From contig DCGI01000019.1 of assembly GCA_002315475.1 (NCBI GenBank), positions 1 through 6,863 on the forward strand: 6,863 nt of DNA, read 5' to 3'. This DNA is from Christensenella sp. UBA1782. GTDB lineage: Bacteria > Bacillota > Clostridia > Christensenellales > DTU072. Positions 1 through 6,349 of this stretch are shown piece by piece; the stretch's first letter is position 1; every line of letters starts with the position of its first letter. Under the pieces are notes generated by a model. That model did no database searches, had not been told where the DNA came from, and saw only the letters and a program-made list of their open reading frames with translations. The translations under genes were made by a program, and so were the position numbers.

Positions 1-70
1 TGTTTGCCATGACTTACCTCCTGTATACTTATACAACGACATTCGTACAGGAGGTAAGTCATGGCAAACA
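1..70. repeat. Perfect 25-bp inverted repeat spanning the rplS start
   Basis: Positions 1-25 are the exact reverse complement of 46-70, with a 20-nt loop (26-45). The right arm contains the rplS Shine-Dalgarno sequence, the ATG and the first ten coding bases, so the left arm reads as a second copy of the same translation start on the minus strand. A smaller palindrome, TGTATA-CT-TATACA (22-35), straddles the left arm and the loop. The arm reaches base 1, so it could be longer than seen. In RNA it would bury the rplS start completely. A fold-back assembly or amplification artefact at a contig end is at least as likely as a real regulatory hairpin, because the pairing is perfect through codon wobble positions. 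Confidence 0.9.
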
Positions 71-408
71 TTATTGATTTAATCGAAAAGGAAGGGATGA
101 GAACCGATCTTCCCGATTTTCGAGTAGGAGATACCGTTAAGGTATTCGTCAAAGTTATCGAAGGTAACAAAGAAAGATTGCAGGCATTCGACGGCGTCGT
201 TATTGCTCGCAGAAACGGTTCCATTCGTGAAACTTTCACCGTTCGTAAGATTTCTTACGGCGTGGGTGTAGAAAGAACTTTCCCGCTCCACTCCCCGAAA
301 ATCGATCGTATCGAAATCATCCGTAAGGGTAAAGCAAGAAGAGCTAAGCTGTATTATTTGAGAGGCCGTACCGGAAAGGCCGCCAAAATTAAAGCCGTTC
401 GTTCTTAA
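61..408 (+). CDS. rplS: 50S ribosomal protein L19
   Basis: This is bacterial ribosomal protein L19, a large-subunit protein located near the 30S-50S interface. The 115-residue length is typical of the family. Family blocks are visible in order: RVGDTVKV (about residues 21-28), the QAFDGVVIARR strand, the nearly invariant SYGVGVERTFPLHSPKI block (about 65-81), and the basic RRAKLYYLRGRTGKAAKI tail (about 93-110). The start is fixed by AGGAGGT at 49-55, five bases before ATG. In many Bacillota rplS closes an rpsP-rimM-trmD-rplS operon; anything upstream lies outside the window, so this cannot be tested here. The upstream sequence also belongs to an inverted repeat that may be artefactual, so its promoter or leader cannot be judged. 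A terminator follows 23 bases after the stop codon. Confidence 0.98.
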   Translation: MANIIDLIEKEGMRTDLPDFRVGDTVKVFVKVIEGNKERLQAFDGVVIARRNGSIRETFTVRKISYGVGVERTFPLHSPKIDRIEIIRKGKARRAKLYYLRGRTGKAAKIKAVRS

Positions 409-431
409 TTTCAAAACTAAAAAACTTACTG

Positions 432-463
432 AAACAACCGTTCGGCTTTCCGAATGGTTGTTT
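432..463 (+). terminator. Rho-independent terminator after rplS
   Basis: A 14-bp stem (432-445 pairing with 450-463, one G-T wobble) has a CTTT loop. The 3' arm ends in TTGTTTT, giving a short U-rich tail merged with the stem. The position just after rplS fits a terminator for the ribosomal protein transcript. Only 23 bases separate it from the next start codon, so the downstream gene is expressed either by read-through or from a promoter I could not identify. Confidence 0.8.
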
Positions 464-486
464 TACTAAAAATGAGGTAAAAATTG

Positions 487-2694
487 ATGAAAAAGAAACT
501 TTACACAATTATTTTAGCCGTATTGGTTGTATGTTTTTCCGTTTGCTTGCTTTCGGGTTGTTCGGCAAAAAATAAAAATATACTGACGACAAACGGTAGC
601 GGAGAATTTGCCTACGACAGTTTATCCGATTTACAAAAAGACTTCTCGTTGGACTATTCCGACAGTATCAGTACCGCATCGGAGGTATTTACGTTGTCCT
701 CGACGACGGCAACGGACGGAAGCAAATCCGATTATGTCTTAAAAATCGACACGTCTTCTTCCGGCTACGCTCTTTTAAGTCAAAAAGTAGACTTAACGGT
801 AGGTTGCTATTATTCCATAACGTACGCCATCAACTTGACGAGCATCTCCACCTACACCAGCGGAACTGCTTATGACGGTGTTTTCGTTACCATTTTAGAA
901 GACGAAGATTTCAACTACGATGATAACTCTGTTTATCAAAACAGTACGGGTTCCGGTACATATTCCGTCAGTTTTCGTGCCGGTCAAACGGGAGAAGCAA
1001 CCATTGCTTTGTGCGTCGGTACCGAAGATCACCCCGTTAAGGCGACGGTAAACGTTACCGAATTTTCATTGGAAAGAATCTCTTATAGTGCTTCCAAAGA
1101 AAACGGAGACTATTGGGGTACCTATAAAACCGATTATTACGGCAATTCTTCCCTCTACAACATTATTTATATCGTTTTGGGCGGCTTAGCCGTTATCGGA
1201 TTATCGATCGTAGGTTACACGATGTTCCGTCGTCATTTGGCTTTGACCTCGGTTGAAAACGAAATGCTCGGAAAAGGATACAAAAACAAATTCTTGTTAC
1301 AAATGTCTTCTTCGAAAGGTTTGGACGCCGTTTTGATTATCGTCATCGGCTTACTGGTCGGCATAGTAACCAATCTTCTCAGTACCGTTATCGCATCGGG
1401 GTATACCTATACCGCAATGGGATACAATTTGAGCGGACTTGCTTCGCAAGCCGTATTTATCTCGAAATACGGTCCGCAATACCTGATTTCTTCCATTGGC
1501 GGCGACTTTGCTACCGATAGCGGTTATACCGTTATGAGCGTTTCTTCTTCTCCTTTGCAACTCTATTTCTTAGGTTTTGCGGGATTGTTCGGAAGAATCT
1601 TCCAAAAAGGCGACCAGTATCTTGCCACCATGTTCTTCCTTCGTTTGCTCTGCACGCTCGCCGATATCGGAACCGCACTTTTAATTTTCAAATTGGTTTC
1701 CAAAAAATCGGGAAATATTGCAGGATTCCTTGCCGGAGCCTTGTACACCGTATTGCCCGTAGTCTTTGCCACGAGCGCACTTTGGGGATATATGGTAAGT
1801 ATCACAGTTTTCTTGATTACGTTGACTTTCTACTTTATGTTGGAAAACAAATACGTTCTCACCGCTTTGGTCTATTTAGTCGCATGTTTATTCTCACAAG
1901 TGGCTTTGTTTGTTGCCCCGATGATTCTGTGCTACACCGTTATGATGTGCATGAAAGACATTAAGAAGGTGATTCCCGCATCCATTATTTTGGTATTGGG
2001 ATTCGTTCTGTTCTATGCTTTGAGCGTACCGTTCGATATTAACTTCATCCGTGACGGCAATACCTTCTATTGCTTTGAACAAGCATGGGCGGAATTGTAC
2101 AAAAACGCTCTGTACACTTTGAATGCGTTTAACTTCCAAGCCATACTCGGAAACAACTTCGGCACCATTACGACGGCTTCTCTCGTGGTAACCATCATCT
2201 TCATACTATTCATGTTGACGCTTGTGGTAATCGATTACTTCAAATTCAAGAACAGAATGAACCTTATGTTGCTTGCCACCGCATTCATCAACATGATGTT
2301 TGTCTTTGCCAACAACATGGCACCTACTTCGATGTTTATTTCCCTTGCTTTGATGCTTGTCTATGCAATCATGAACAAAGAAAAGAGAATCTTCTTCTCC
2401 TTCGTTGTTTTCTCGGTATTGAGCTTCGTCAATATTGCTTATTGTGAACTTTTGGTAGACTACACCACCTCATCGGTCGGCGTTTGGGAAGACGGTTCTA
2501 TCCCGATGTATATCTTCTCCGCTTTGGAAATGGTGTTTGCTCTGTACTACATTTACATCGTATACGATATAGTGGTCAGCAGAAAGATTCGCAAGATTCA
2601 ACCTTTGAACTTGAAAGTAGGGGATGCCGTTCGTAACAGTTTCTTACGCATGAAGAAGAATTATTACAAACTTCGCATGAAGTCCTCGCACTAA
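487..2694 (+). CDS. Membrane-anchored lipoprotein with a degenerate GT-C glycosyltransferase-like core
   Basis: The 735-residue protein has no name I recognise. It begins with a basic, hydrophobic signal peptide and lipobox L22-S23-G24-C25, predicting cleavage and lipidation at Cys25. Residues about 26-220 form a Ser/Thr/Asp/Tyr-rich extracellular domain whose C-terminal half looks like a carbohydrate-binding-type jelly roll. One membrane helix (about 225-246) leads to a basic cytoplasmic linker, followed by roughly 10-12 hydrophobic helices (about 280-697) and a basic tail. The core resembles bacterial Gpi18-like (COG5542) GT-C mannosyltransferases: LADIGTALLIFKLV (391-404), SALWG (430-434) and LNAFNFQAILGNN (545-557). 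Motifs I associate with activity differ, WGYMVS (433-438) instead of WGQxDS and MAPTSM (611-616) instead of MHERY-like. Function is unknown; a pseudoenzyme or glycan-binding role is inference. An in-frame TTG at 484 is possible, but ATG at 487 is better spaced (8 nt) from GAGGT at 474-478. Terminators flank it on both sides. Confidence 0.85.
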   Translation: MKKKLYTIILAVLVVCFSVCLLSGCSAKNKNILTTNGSGEFAYDSLSDLQKDFSLDYSDSISTASEVFTLSSTTATDGSKSDYVLKIDTSSSGYALLSQKVDLTVGCYYSITYAINLTSISTYTSGTAYDGVFVTILEDEDFNYDDNSVYQNSTGSGTYSVSFRAGQTGEATIALCVGTEDHPVKATVNVTEFSLERISYSASKENGDYWGTYKTDYYGNSSLYNIIYIVLGGLAVIGLSIVGYTMFRRHLALTSVENEMLGKGYKNKFLLQMSSSKGLDAVLIIVIGLLVGIVTNLLSTVIASGYTYTAMGYNLSGLASQAVFISKYGPQYLISSIGGDFATDSGYTVMSVSSSPLQLYFLGFAGLFGRIFQKGDQYLATMFFLRLLCTLADIGTALLIFKLVSKKSGNIAGFLAGALYTVLPVVFATSALWGYMVSITVFLITLTFYFMLENKYVLTALVYLVACLFSQVALFVAPMILCYTVMMCMKDIKKVIPASIILVLGFVLFYALSVPFDINFIRDGNTFYCFEQAWAELYKNALYTLNAFNFQAILGNNFGTITTASLVVTIIFILFMLTLVVIDYFKFKNRMNLMLLATAFINMMFVFANNMAPTSMFISLALMLVYAIMNKEKRIFFSFVVFSVLSFVNIAYCELLVDYTTSSVGVWEDGSIPMYIFSALEMVFALYYIYIVYDIVVSRKIRKIQPLNLKVGDAVRNSFLRMKKNYYKLRMKSSH

Positions 2695-2710
2695 GAAAAC
2701 AAGGTCATAA

Positions 2711-2744
2711 AAAAAGACTTAAAGCCACCGCTTTAAGTCTTTTT
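2711..2744. terminator. Bidirectional terminator between convergent genes
   Basis: A long stem pairs 2711-2725 with 2730-2744 around a four-base CACC loop. It is A-rich on the left arm and followed by a T run (2740-2747), so each strand sees a GC-containing stem followed by U residues. It lies between the stop of the membrane lipoprotein (2694) and the stop of tmcAL (2760), which point toward each other, and can terminate both transcripts. Confidence 0.92.
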
Positions 2745-2759
2745 TTTAGTGCATCAAAA

Positions 2760-3950
2760 TTACACCAAAACAAAACTTCTTTTTATAGAATCGGTTTTAT
2801 TGACTAAGGCAAGAACGCCCTGTGCACGAAAATCCAACTTGACTAAAAATTTTATCGATTCATCCACCTTAGACAGGTCGGAGTAACGTAAAAGGACGTT
2901 TTGGCAGTTTTGTTTAAGTTCCGGAAGAATATCTTTTCGGGATTTTGCAAGTGCCAAAACGAACAAATAGGCAGGGGAATCCACCGCTTTTTGATACATA
3001 TCTTTTGTAATGTCAAAAAGGGTATACAAAGAAATTCTTTTAATTCTCGCCATGGTATAACGCTTCGTCTTGGCGGCATTTAAGAAATCTTCGAAATGAA
3101 CGGCATCCAATGCGGCAAGTTTCAGACGGTTATTTAACCCTTCCGAAACGTCGTAATAATTTTCCAAGTCGTAGCCGTTGACTTCTTTCATTTTGTATAA
3201 ACAAAGGTTTTCCAAAACGGTGGGATCGTTATGCGATTTTTTCAAAAATTCCAAACAATACGGATGTACCGCCTTAGACACTTCTTCCGGCTTATCGTGG
3301 CGAATGGCTTGCCGAACGGCGGAAGCGGTAGGGTAGTCGGTATCCATAGAAAGTTCGTCCGCACAACGAATACGTTTTACGGTGTGAATCTTGACGGAAA
3401 GATTCATCTTGCGAATGGCGGTGATATAAGCAATCCCCAATACGTTATTCGGATACTCCAATATATCTTGCATATCGGCATAATCGGTATGCGTCTGTGC
3501 GTATTCGTGAAGAGCGAGAGAACGAGCTTTCGGGAAGGAGTTTCCTTCCTCTTGAAAACGATTCAAAATCTCTTTATATTCCTGCGGTTCGTTAGACAAA
3601 AAGTCTGCCGCTTTTTCCAAAAGAGCGACGTCACCGCACTCGCTCCCGAAGCTGAGATACTCGACATTCGGCAACGCGGCAACCGTTTTGACGGCACCGT
3701 ATGCAAAATTATCGGCGGGAGAAACGGCATAAATCATGGGCAATTCCACCACCATATCGGCACCGAAACTTACAGCGAGCTGAGCACGTTGATATTTGTC
3801 CAATATCGCCCCTTCGCCCCGTTGCACAAAAGAACCGCTCATCGCACAAATAACGGTGGAGCAACCGGTTTCTCGCCTTGCCGATTCCAAATGCCGAATA
3901 TGTCCGTTGGTTATGGGATTGTATTCACAAACGATAGCAACTGTTTTCAA
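2760..3950 (-). CDS. tmcAL: tRNA(Met) cytidine acetate ligase
   Basis: TmcAL (formerly YlbM, DUF795/nucleotidyltransferase-like) uses acetate and ATP to form acetyl-adenylate and acetylates the wobble cytidine of elongator tRNA-Met in the cytoplasm. At 396 residues it is a normal length. The N-terminal nucleotide-binding segment CEYNPITNGHIRHL is at about 8-21; the HxGH-type motif is TNGH (14-17) rather than the usual HNGH, a substitution also seen in CoaD-type nucleotidyltransferases. Further family blocks are MSGSFVQRGEGAILDK (37-52), FGADMVVELP (62-71), FGSECGD (101-107), EYPNNVLGIAYI (165-176), KRI (192-194), TASAVR (208-213), EGLNNRL (270-276) and KTKRYTMARIKR (294-305). The start is TTG, since an in-frame TAA lies two codons upstream and the next ATG (residue 37) would remove the active site. 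It is divergent from pta, whose pathway makes acetate. Confidence 0.95.
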   Translation of the reverse strand: MKTVAIVCEYNPITNGHIRHLESARRETGCSTVICAMSGSFVQRGEGAILDKYQRAQLAVSFGADMVVELPMIYAVSPADNFAYGAVKTVAALPNVEYLSFGSECGDVALLEKAADFLSNEPQEYKEILNRFQEEGNSFPKARSLALHEYAQTHTDYADMQDILEYPNNVLGIAYITAIRKMNLSVKIHTVKRIRCADELSMDTDYPTASAVRQAIRHDKPEEVSKAVHPYCLEFLKKSHNDPTVLENLCLYKMKEVNGYDLENYYDVSEGLNNRLKLAALDAVHFEDFLNAAKTKRYTMARIKRISLYTLFDITKDMYQKAVDSPAYLFVLALAKSRKDILPELKQNCQNVLLRYSDLSKVDESIKFLVKLDFRAQGVLALVNKTDSIKRSFVLV

Positions 3951-3955
3951 TTTTT

Positions 3956-3960
3956 ACCTC
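3956..3960 (-). promoter_or_regulatory. Ribosome binding site for tmcAL (sets the TTG start)
   Basis: On the minus strand GAGGT is followed by five A residues and then TTG at 3950-3948. This spacing, together with the in-frame stop just upstream, supports TTG as the initiation codon. Confidence 0.8.
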
Positions 3961-3978
3961 GCAACCACCTCAATACAC

Positions 3979-4007
3979 TTGATTTTTTGTCAAAAAATAC
4001 CTATAAT
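3979..4007 (+). promoter_or_regulatory. Sigma-A-type promoter for pta-ackA
   Basis: A -35 box TTGATT (3979-3984) and a perfect -10 box TATAAT (4002-4007) are separated by exactly 17 bases. Transcription would begin near 4014 and give an AU-rich leader of about 58 nt before the pta ATG. The spacer and part of the -35 box are covered by a perfect palindrome, which suggests repressor control. No catabolite-responsive (cre) sequence was recognised by eye. Confidence 0.75.
3982..3998. promoter_or_regulatory. 17-bp palindrome in the pta promoter, possible operator
   Basis: The sequence ATTTTTTGTCAAAAAAT is a perfect 8+1+8 dyad. It overlaps the last three bases of the pta -35 box and fills most of the spacer, the usual place for a repressor site. 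It does not match the Rex or CodY consensus as I remember them; the A/T tracts have a similar look to CodY sites, but the central bases differ. An A/T-tract coincidence is possible. Confidence 0.45.
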
Positions 4008-4023
4008 TAAAGATGGTATATAA

Positions 4024-4052
4024 ATTATAATATATATTTACCTAAAAATAAA
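4024..4052 (-). promoter_or_regulatory. Candidate promoter for tmcAL
   Basis: Reading the minus strand, TATAAT (4029-4024) lies 17 bases downstream of TTTATT (4052-4047), a 3/6 match to TTGACA. The region is almost entirely A/T, so chance matches are easy. If real, the tmcAL transcript would run across the pta promoter and palindrome, so the two divergent promoters would overlap. Confidence 0.25.
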
Positions 4053-4061
4053 GTATTTTTT

Positions 4062-4066
4062 GGAGG
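4062..4066 (+). promoter_or_regulatory. Ribosome binding site for pta (sets the ATG start)
   Basis: GGAGG lies five bases before ATG at 4072. An in-frame TTG at 4060 overlaps this Shine-Dalgarno sequence and therefore cannot be the start. Confidence 0.9.
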
Positions 4067-4071
4067 TTCTT

Positions 4072-5073
4072 ATGTCAAAGTTAATGAATCAGATTAAAGA
4101 AAAGGCAAAAGCACTCGGAAAAACCATCGTCCTTGCGGAAGGGGAAGAACCGAGAACCATCGATGCCGCCATGAAAATTACCGAAGCGGGGATTGCAAAA
4201 ATCGTTCTCATCGGTAATTTGGAAAAAATGAAGGAAATTCGCCCCGAAGCCGATTATTCAAAAGTAACCGTTATCAATCCGGCTACCTACGATATCGAGG
4301 ATTTTGCCGACACCTTATATCAAAGCAAATTGAACAGCAAGAAGCCTTTGACTATGGAACAAGCTCGTTCGCAAATGAGAGACAATCTGTATTTCGGTGC
4401 TATGCTTGTTAAAAAGGGTATTGCCGACGGTATGGTTGCCGGTGCCGTCAATTCTACGGGAAACGTTCTTCGTGCCGGTTTGAACGTCATAAAAACGGCT
4501 CCCGGTTGCAAAACGGTTTCCGGTATCTTCATCATGTGCTTTGACGGAACTCCTTTCAAAGATAACGAAGCCATGGTTTTCGGTGACTGTGCCGTCAACA
4601 TTCAACCTACAAGCGAACAGCTCGCCGATATAACGATAAGCTCCGCCGCATCGGCAAAAGCCCTTGTCGGTATCGAAGAACCCCGCGTAGCCATGCTTTC
4701 TTTTTCGACCAAAGGCAGTGCCGCTCACGCCGACGTCGACAAAGTCACCGCAGCGCTTGCCATGGTACGAGAAAAGCAACCCGACCTTGCCGTAGACGGC
4801 GAATTGCAAGTCGATGCCGCTTTGGTTCCCGCCGTTGCTTCCTTAAAAGCACCCGGAAGTTCGGTAGCGGGAAAAGCCAACGTGTTTATCTTCCCCGACC
4901 TCGATGCCGGTAACATAGGCTACAAAATTTGCCAACGTTTCTCGGGTGCCGAAGCCATCGGGCCTATCACACAAGGTTTTGCAAAACCCATCAACGACCT
5001 CTCGAGAGGGTGTGTTGCCGATGATATCGTAGGCGTAGTCGCCATCACCGCTCTGCAAAGCGCGGCTCTGTAA
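4072..5073 (+). CDS. pta: Phosphate acetyltransferase
   Basis: Pta interconverts acetyl-CoA plus phosphate and acetyl phosphate plus CoA in the cytoplasm, the first step of acetate formation. The 333-residue protein is the short single-domain form, without the N-terminal DRTGG/P-loop extension of the E. coli type. Visible family blocks are IVLAEGEEPRTIDAA (19-33), the KKGIADGMVAGAVNST segment (114-129), LSFSTKGSA (209-217), DGELQVDAA (242-250), ANVFIFPDLDAGNIGYK (269-285), and the CoA/active-site block INDLSRGC (307-314). In that block Ser311 and Arg312 align with Ser309 and Arg310 of the Methanosarcina enzyme. Phosphate butyryltransferase is a relative, but the sequence and ackA partner favour Pta. 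It is the first gene of a two-gene unit, 15 bases before ackA, with its own promoter upstream. Nothing in the protein looks damaged. Confidence 0.97.
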   Translation: MSKLMNQIKEKAKALGKTIVLAEGEEPRTIDAAMKITEAGIAKIVLIGNLEKMKEIRPEADYSKVTVINPATYDIEDFADTLYQSKLNSKKPLTMEQARSQMRDNLYFGAMLVKKGIADGMVAGAVNSTGNVLRAGLNVIKTAPGCKTVSGIFIMCFDGTPFKDNEAMVFGDCAVNIQPTSEQLADITISSAASAKALVGIEEPRVAMLSFSTKGSAAHADVDKVTAALAMVREKQPDLAVDGELQVDAALVPAVASLKAPGSSVAGKANVFIFPDLDAGNIGYKICQRFSGAEAIGPITQGFAKPINDLSRGCVADDIVGVVAITALQSAAL

Positions 5074-5088
5074 AAAAAGGAGAAAATC

Positions 5089-6285
5089 ATGAAAGTATTA
5101 GTCGTAAACGCAGGAAGCAGTTCCTTAAAATACCAAGTCATCGAAATGGATAACGAAATAGCCGTCGCAAGCGGAATCGTCGAACAAATCGGTTCGGAAA
5201 ACTCCAATATCGTCTACAAACACGACGATAAGAAGTACGAACACAACGAAATCGTTGCCGACCATATCACCGCTTTACAAAAAGTCATCGCTTTGCTTTG
5301 TGACAAAGAGAACGGCGTTTTGAAGGACATAAGCGAAATCAAAGGCATCGGACATCGCGTACTTCACTCGGGTGAAGACTTCACCGATAGCGTATTGGTA
5401 GACGAAAACGTTTTGAAAATCTGTAAAAAGAATAAGGTGTTCGGACCTCTGCACATGCCTGCCAATATTGGTTGCATCGAAGCGTGTCAAAACATTTTGC
5501 CCGGTGTACCCAACGTTGCCGTATTCGATACCTCTTTCCATTTGACGATGGAAAAGGATGCTTATATGTATGCCATTCCTTATGAATACTATGAAAAATA
5601 CAAAATCAGAAAGTACGGTTTTCACGGAACTTCTCATAAATACGTAAGCGAAGCCGTAAGAGATTGGCTCGGAGCGGAAAACTGCAAGAAAATCATAACC
5701 TGCCACCTCGGAAACGGTAGCTCTCTCGCCGCCATTAAAGACGGAAAATGTATCGATACTTCTATGGGACTTACCCCTCTGGAAGGTCTTGTCATGGGTA
5801 CCAGAAGCGGTGATATTGATCCCGCCGTCGTGGAATTCATCGCCACCGTCAAGAAAGTCGACGTTCAGGAAGTATTGAGAATCCTTAATAAAGAAAGCGG
5901 CTTCTTCGGCATTTGCCGTGAAAGCGATTGCAGAAGGGTTTGCAAACTCATCGATGCGGGTGACGAAAAAGCCAAGCTTGCTTTGGATATGTTCGCTCAC
6001 AGCATTAAAAAATATATCGGCAGCTACTTTATAGAGCTCGGAGGACTGGACACCCTCGTCTTCACCGGAGGAATCGGGGAAAACAGCGATTATTGCAGAA
6101 AGCTCATTTTGACAGGTTTGGAATGTCTCGGTGTCGATGTTGATTTTGATTTGAATGCCAACATGAAAAGAGGAATCCCCACCGTTATCTCCACCGAAAA
6201 ATCCAAAGTCAAGGTCGTGGTTCTTCCCACCAACGAAGAATTGGTTATCGCTCGCGATACGGTAAAATTCGGTAATTTGAAATAA
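5089..6285 (+). CDS. ackA: Acetate kinase
   Basis: AckA transfers phosphate from acetyl phosphate to ADP, giving acetate and ATP, and completes the pathway started by Pta. Its 398 residues match the family length. The N-terminal signature VVNAGSSSLKY (5-15) provides Asn7, Ser10 and Ser12. Other residues known to matter in Methanosarcina AckA have counterparts: Arg90 (GHRVLHSGE), His122 (GPLHMPAN), Asp147 (VFDTSFH), His179 (YGFHGTSHKYVS), Asn209 (HLGNG), Arg239 (MGTRSGD) and Glu383/384 (PTNEEL). The nucleotide-site block FTGGIGEN is at 325-332. Two local variants stand out: LHMP where LHNP is usual, and GICRESDCR (274-282), one residue shorter than the common GISGxSSDxR. AAGGAG ends six bases before the ATG, and only 15 bases separate it from pta, so they are co-transcribed. 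No clear terminator follows. Confidence 0.97.
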   Translation: MKVLVVNAGSSSLKYQVIEMDNEIAVASGIVEQIGSENSNIVYKHDDKKYEHNEIVADHITALQKVIALLCDKENGVLKDISEIKGIGHRVLHSGEDFTDSVLVDENVLKICKKNKVFGPLHMPANIGCIEACQNILPGVPNVAVFDTSFHLTMEKDAYMYAIPYEYYEKYKIRKYGFHGTSHKYVSEAVRDWLGAENCKKIITCHLGNGSSLAAIKDGKCIDTSMGLTPLEGLVMGTRSGDIDPAVVEFIATVKKVDVQEVLRILNKESGFFGICRESDCRRVCKLIDAGDEKAKLALDMFAHSIKKYIGSYFIELGGLDTLVFTGGIGENSDYCRKLILTGLECLGVDVDFDLNANMKRGIPTVISTEKSKVKVVVLPTNEELVIARDTVKFGNLK

Positions 6286-6320
6286 TTTTGTAAAAAAGTT
6301 CAAATACCAATGCAAAATTG

Positions 6321-6349
6321 TTGACAATAACCAAAATATTCTTTATAAT
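6321..6349 (+). promoter_or_regulatory. Consensus sigma-A promoter for rpmF
   Basis: A perfect TTGACA (6321-6326) and a perfect TATAAT (6344-6349) are separated by the optimal 17 bases. Transcription should begin around 6356, giving a short leader of about 28 nt with GGGAGGTG upstream of the rpmF ATG. This makes rpmF, and perhaps plsX, independent of pta-ackA and predicts strong constitutive expression. Confidence 0.93.

Noticed and set aside
1..70. Invertible promoter or mobile-element terminal repeats
   Set aside because: The 20-bp loop is too short for an invertible segment and contains no transposase or recombinase; the arms are a copy of the rplS start, not an element end.
3971..3993. 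TTGACA on the minus strand (3993-3988) as a tmcAL -35 box
   Set aside because: The nearest -10-like hexamer (TATTGA) is only 12 bases away, too short a spacer; the hexamer is more simply part of the palindrome.
3982..3998. CodY or Rex binding site
   Set aside because: The central GTC does not fit the CodY core (CWG) and the A/T arms lack the TTGTGA half-sites of Rex, so only an unassigned palindrome is reported.
3231..4010. 259-codon open frame on the plus strand, antisense to tmcAL
   Set aside because: It lies almost entirely opposite the well-supported tmcAL coding sequence, its translation has no family resemblance, and it crosses the pta promoter.
4026..4031. A second TATAAT on the plus strand upstream of pta
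   Set aside because: No -35-like sequence lies 16-18 bases before it, and the region is nearly pure A/T, so the match is expected by chance.
4315..4809. 164-codon open frame on the minus strand, antisense to pta
   Set aside because: Shadow of the pta coding sequence with low-plausibility composition and no motifs.
5275..6327. 350-codon open frame on the minus strand, antisense to ackA
   Set aside because: It mirrors ackA codon structure, lacks a recognisable ribosome binding site and shows no protein motifs.
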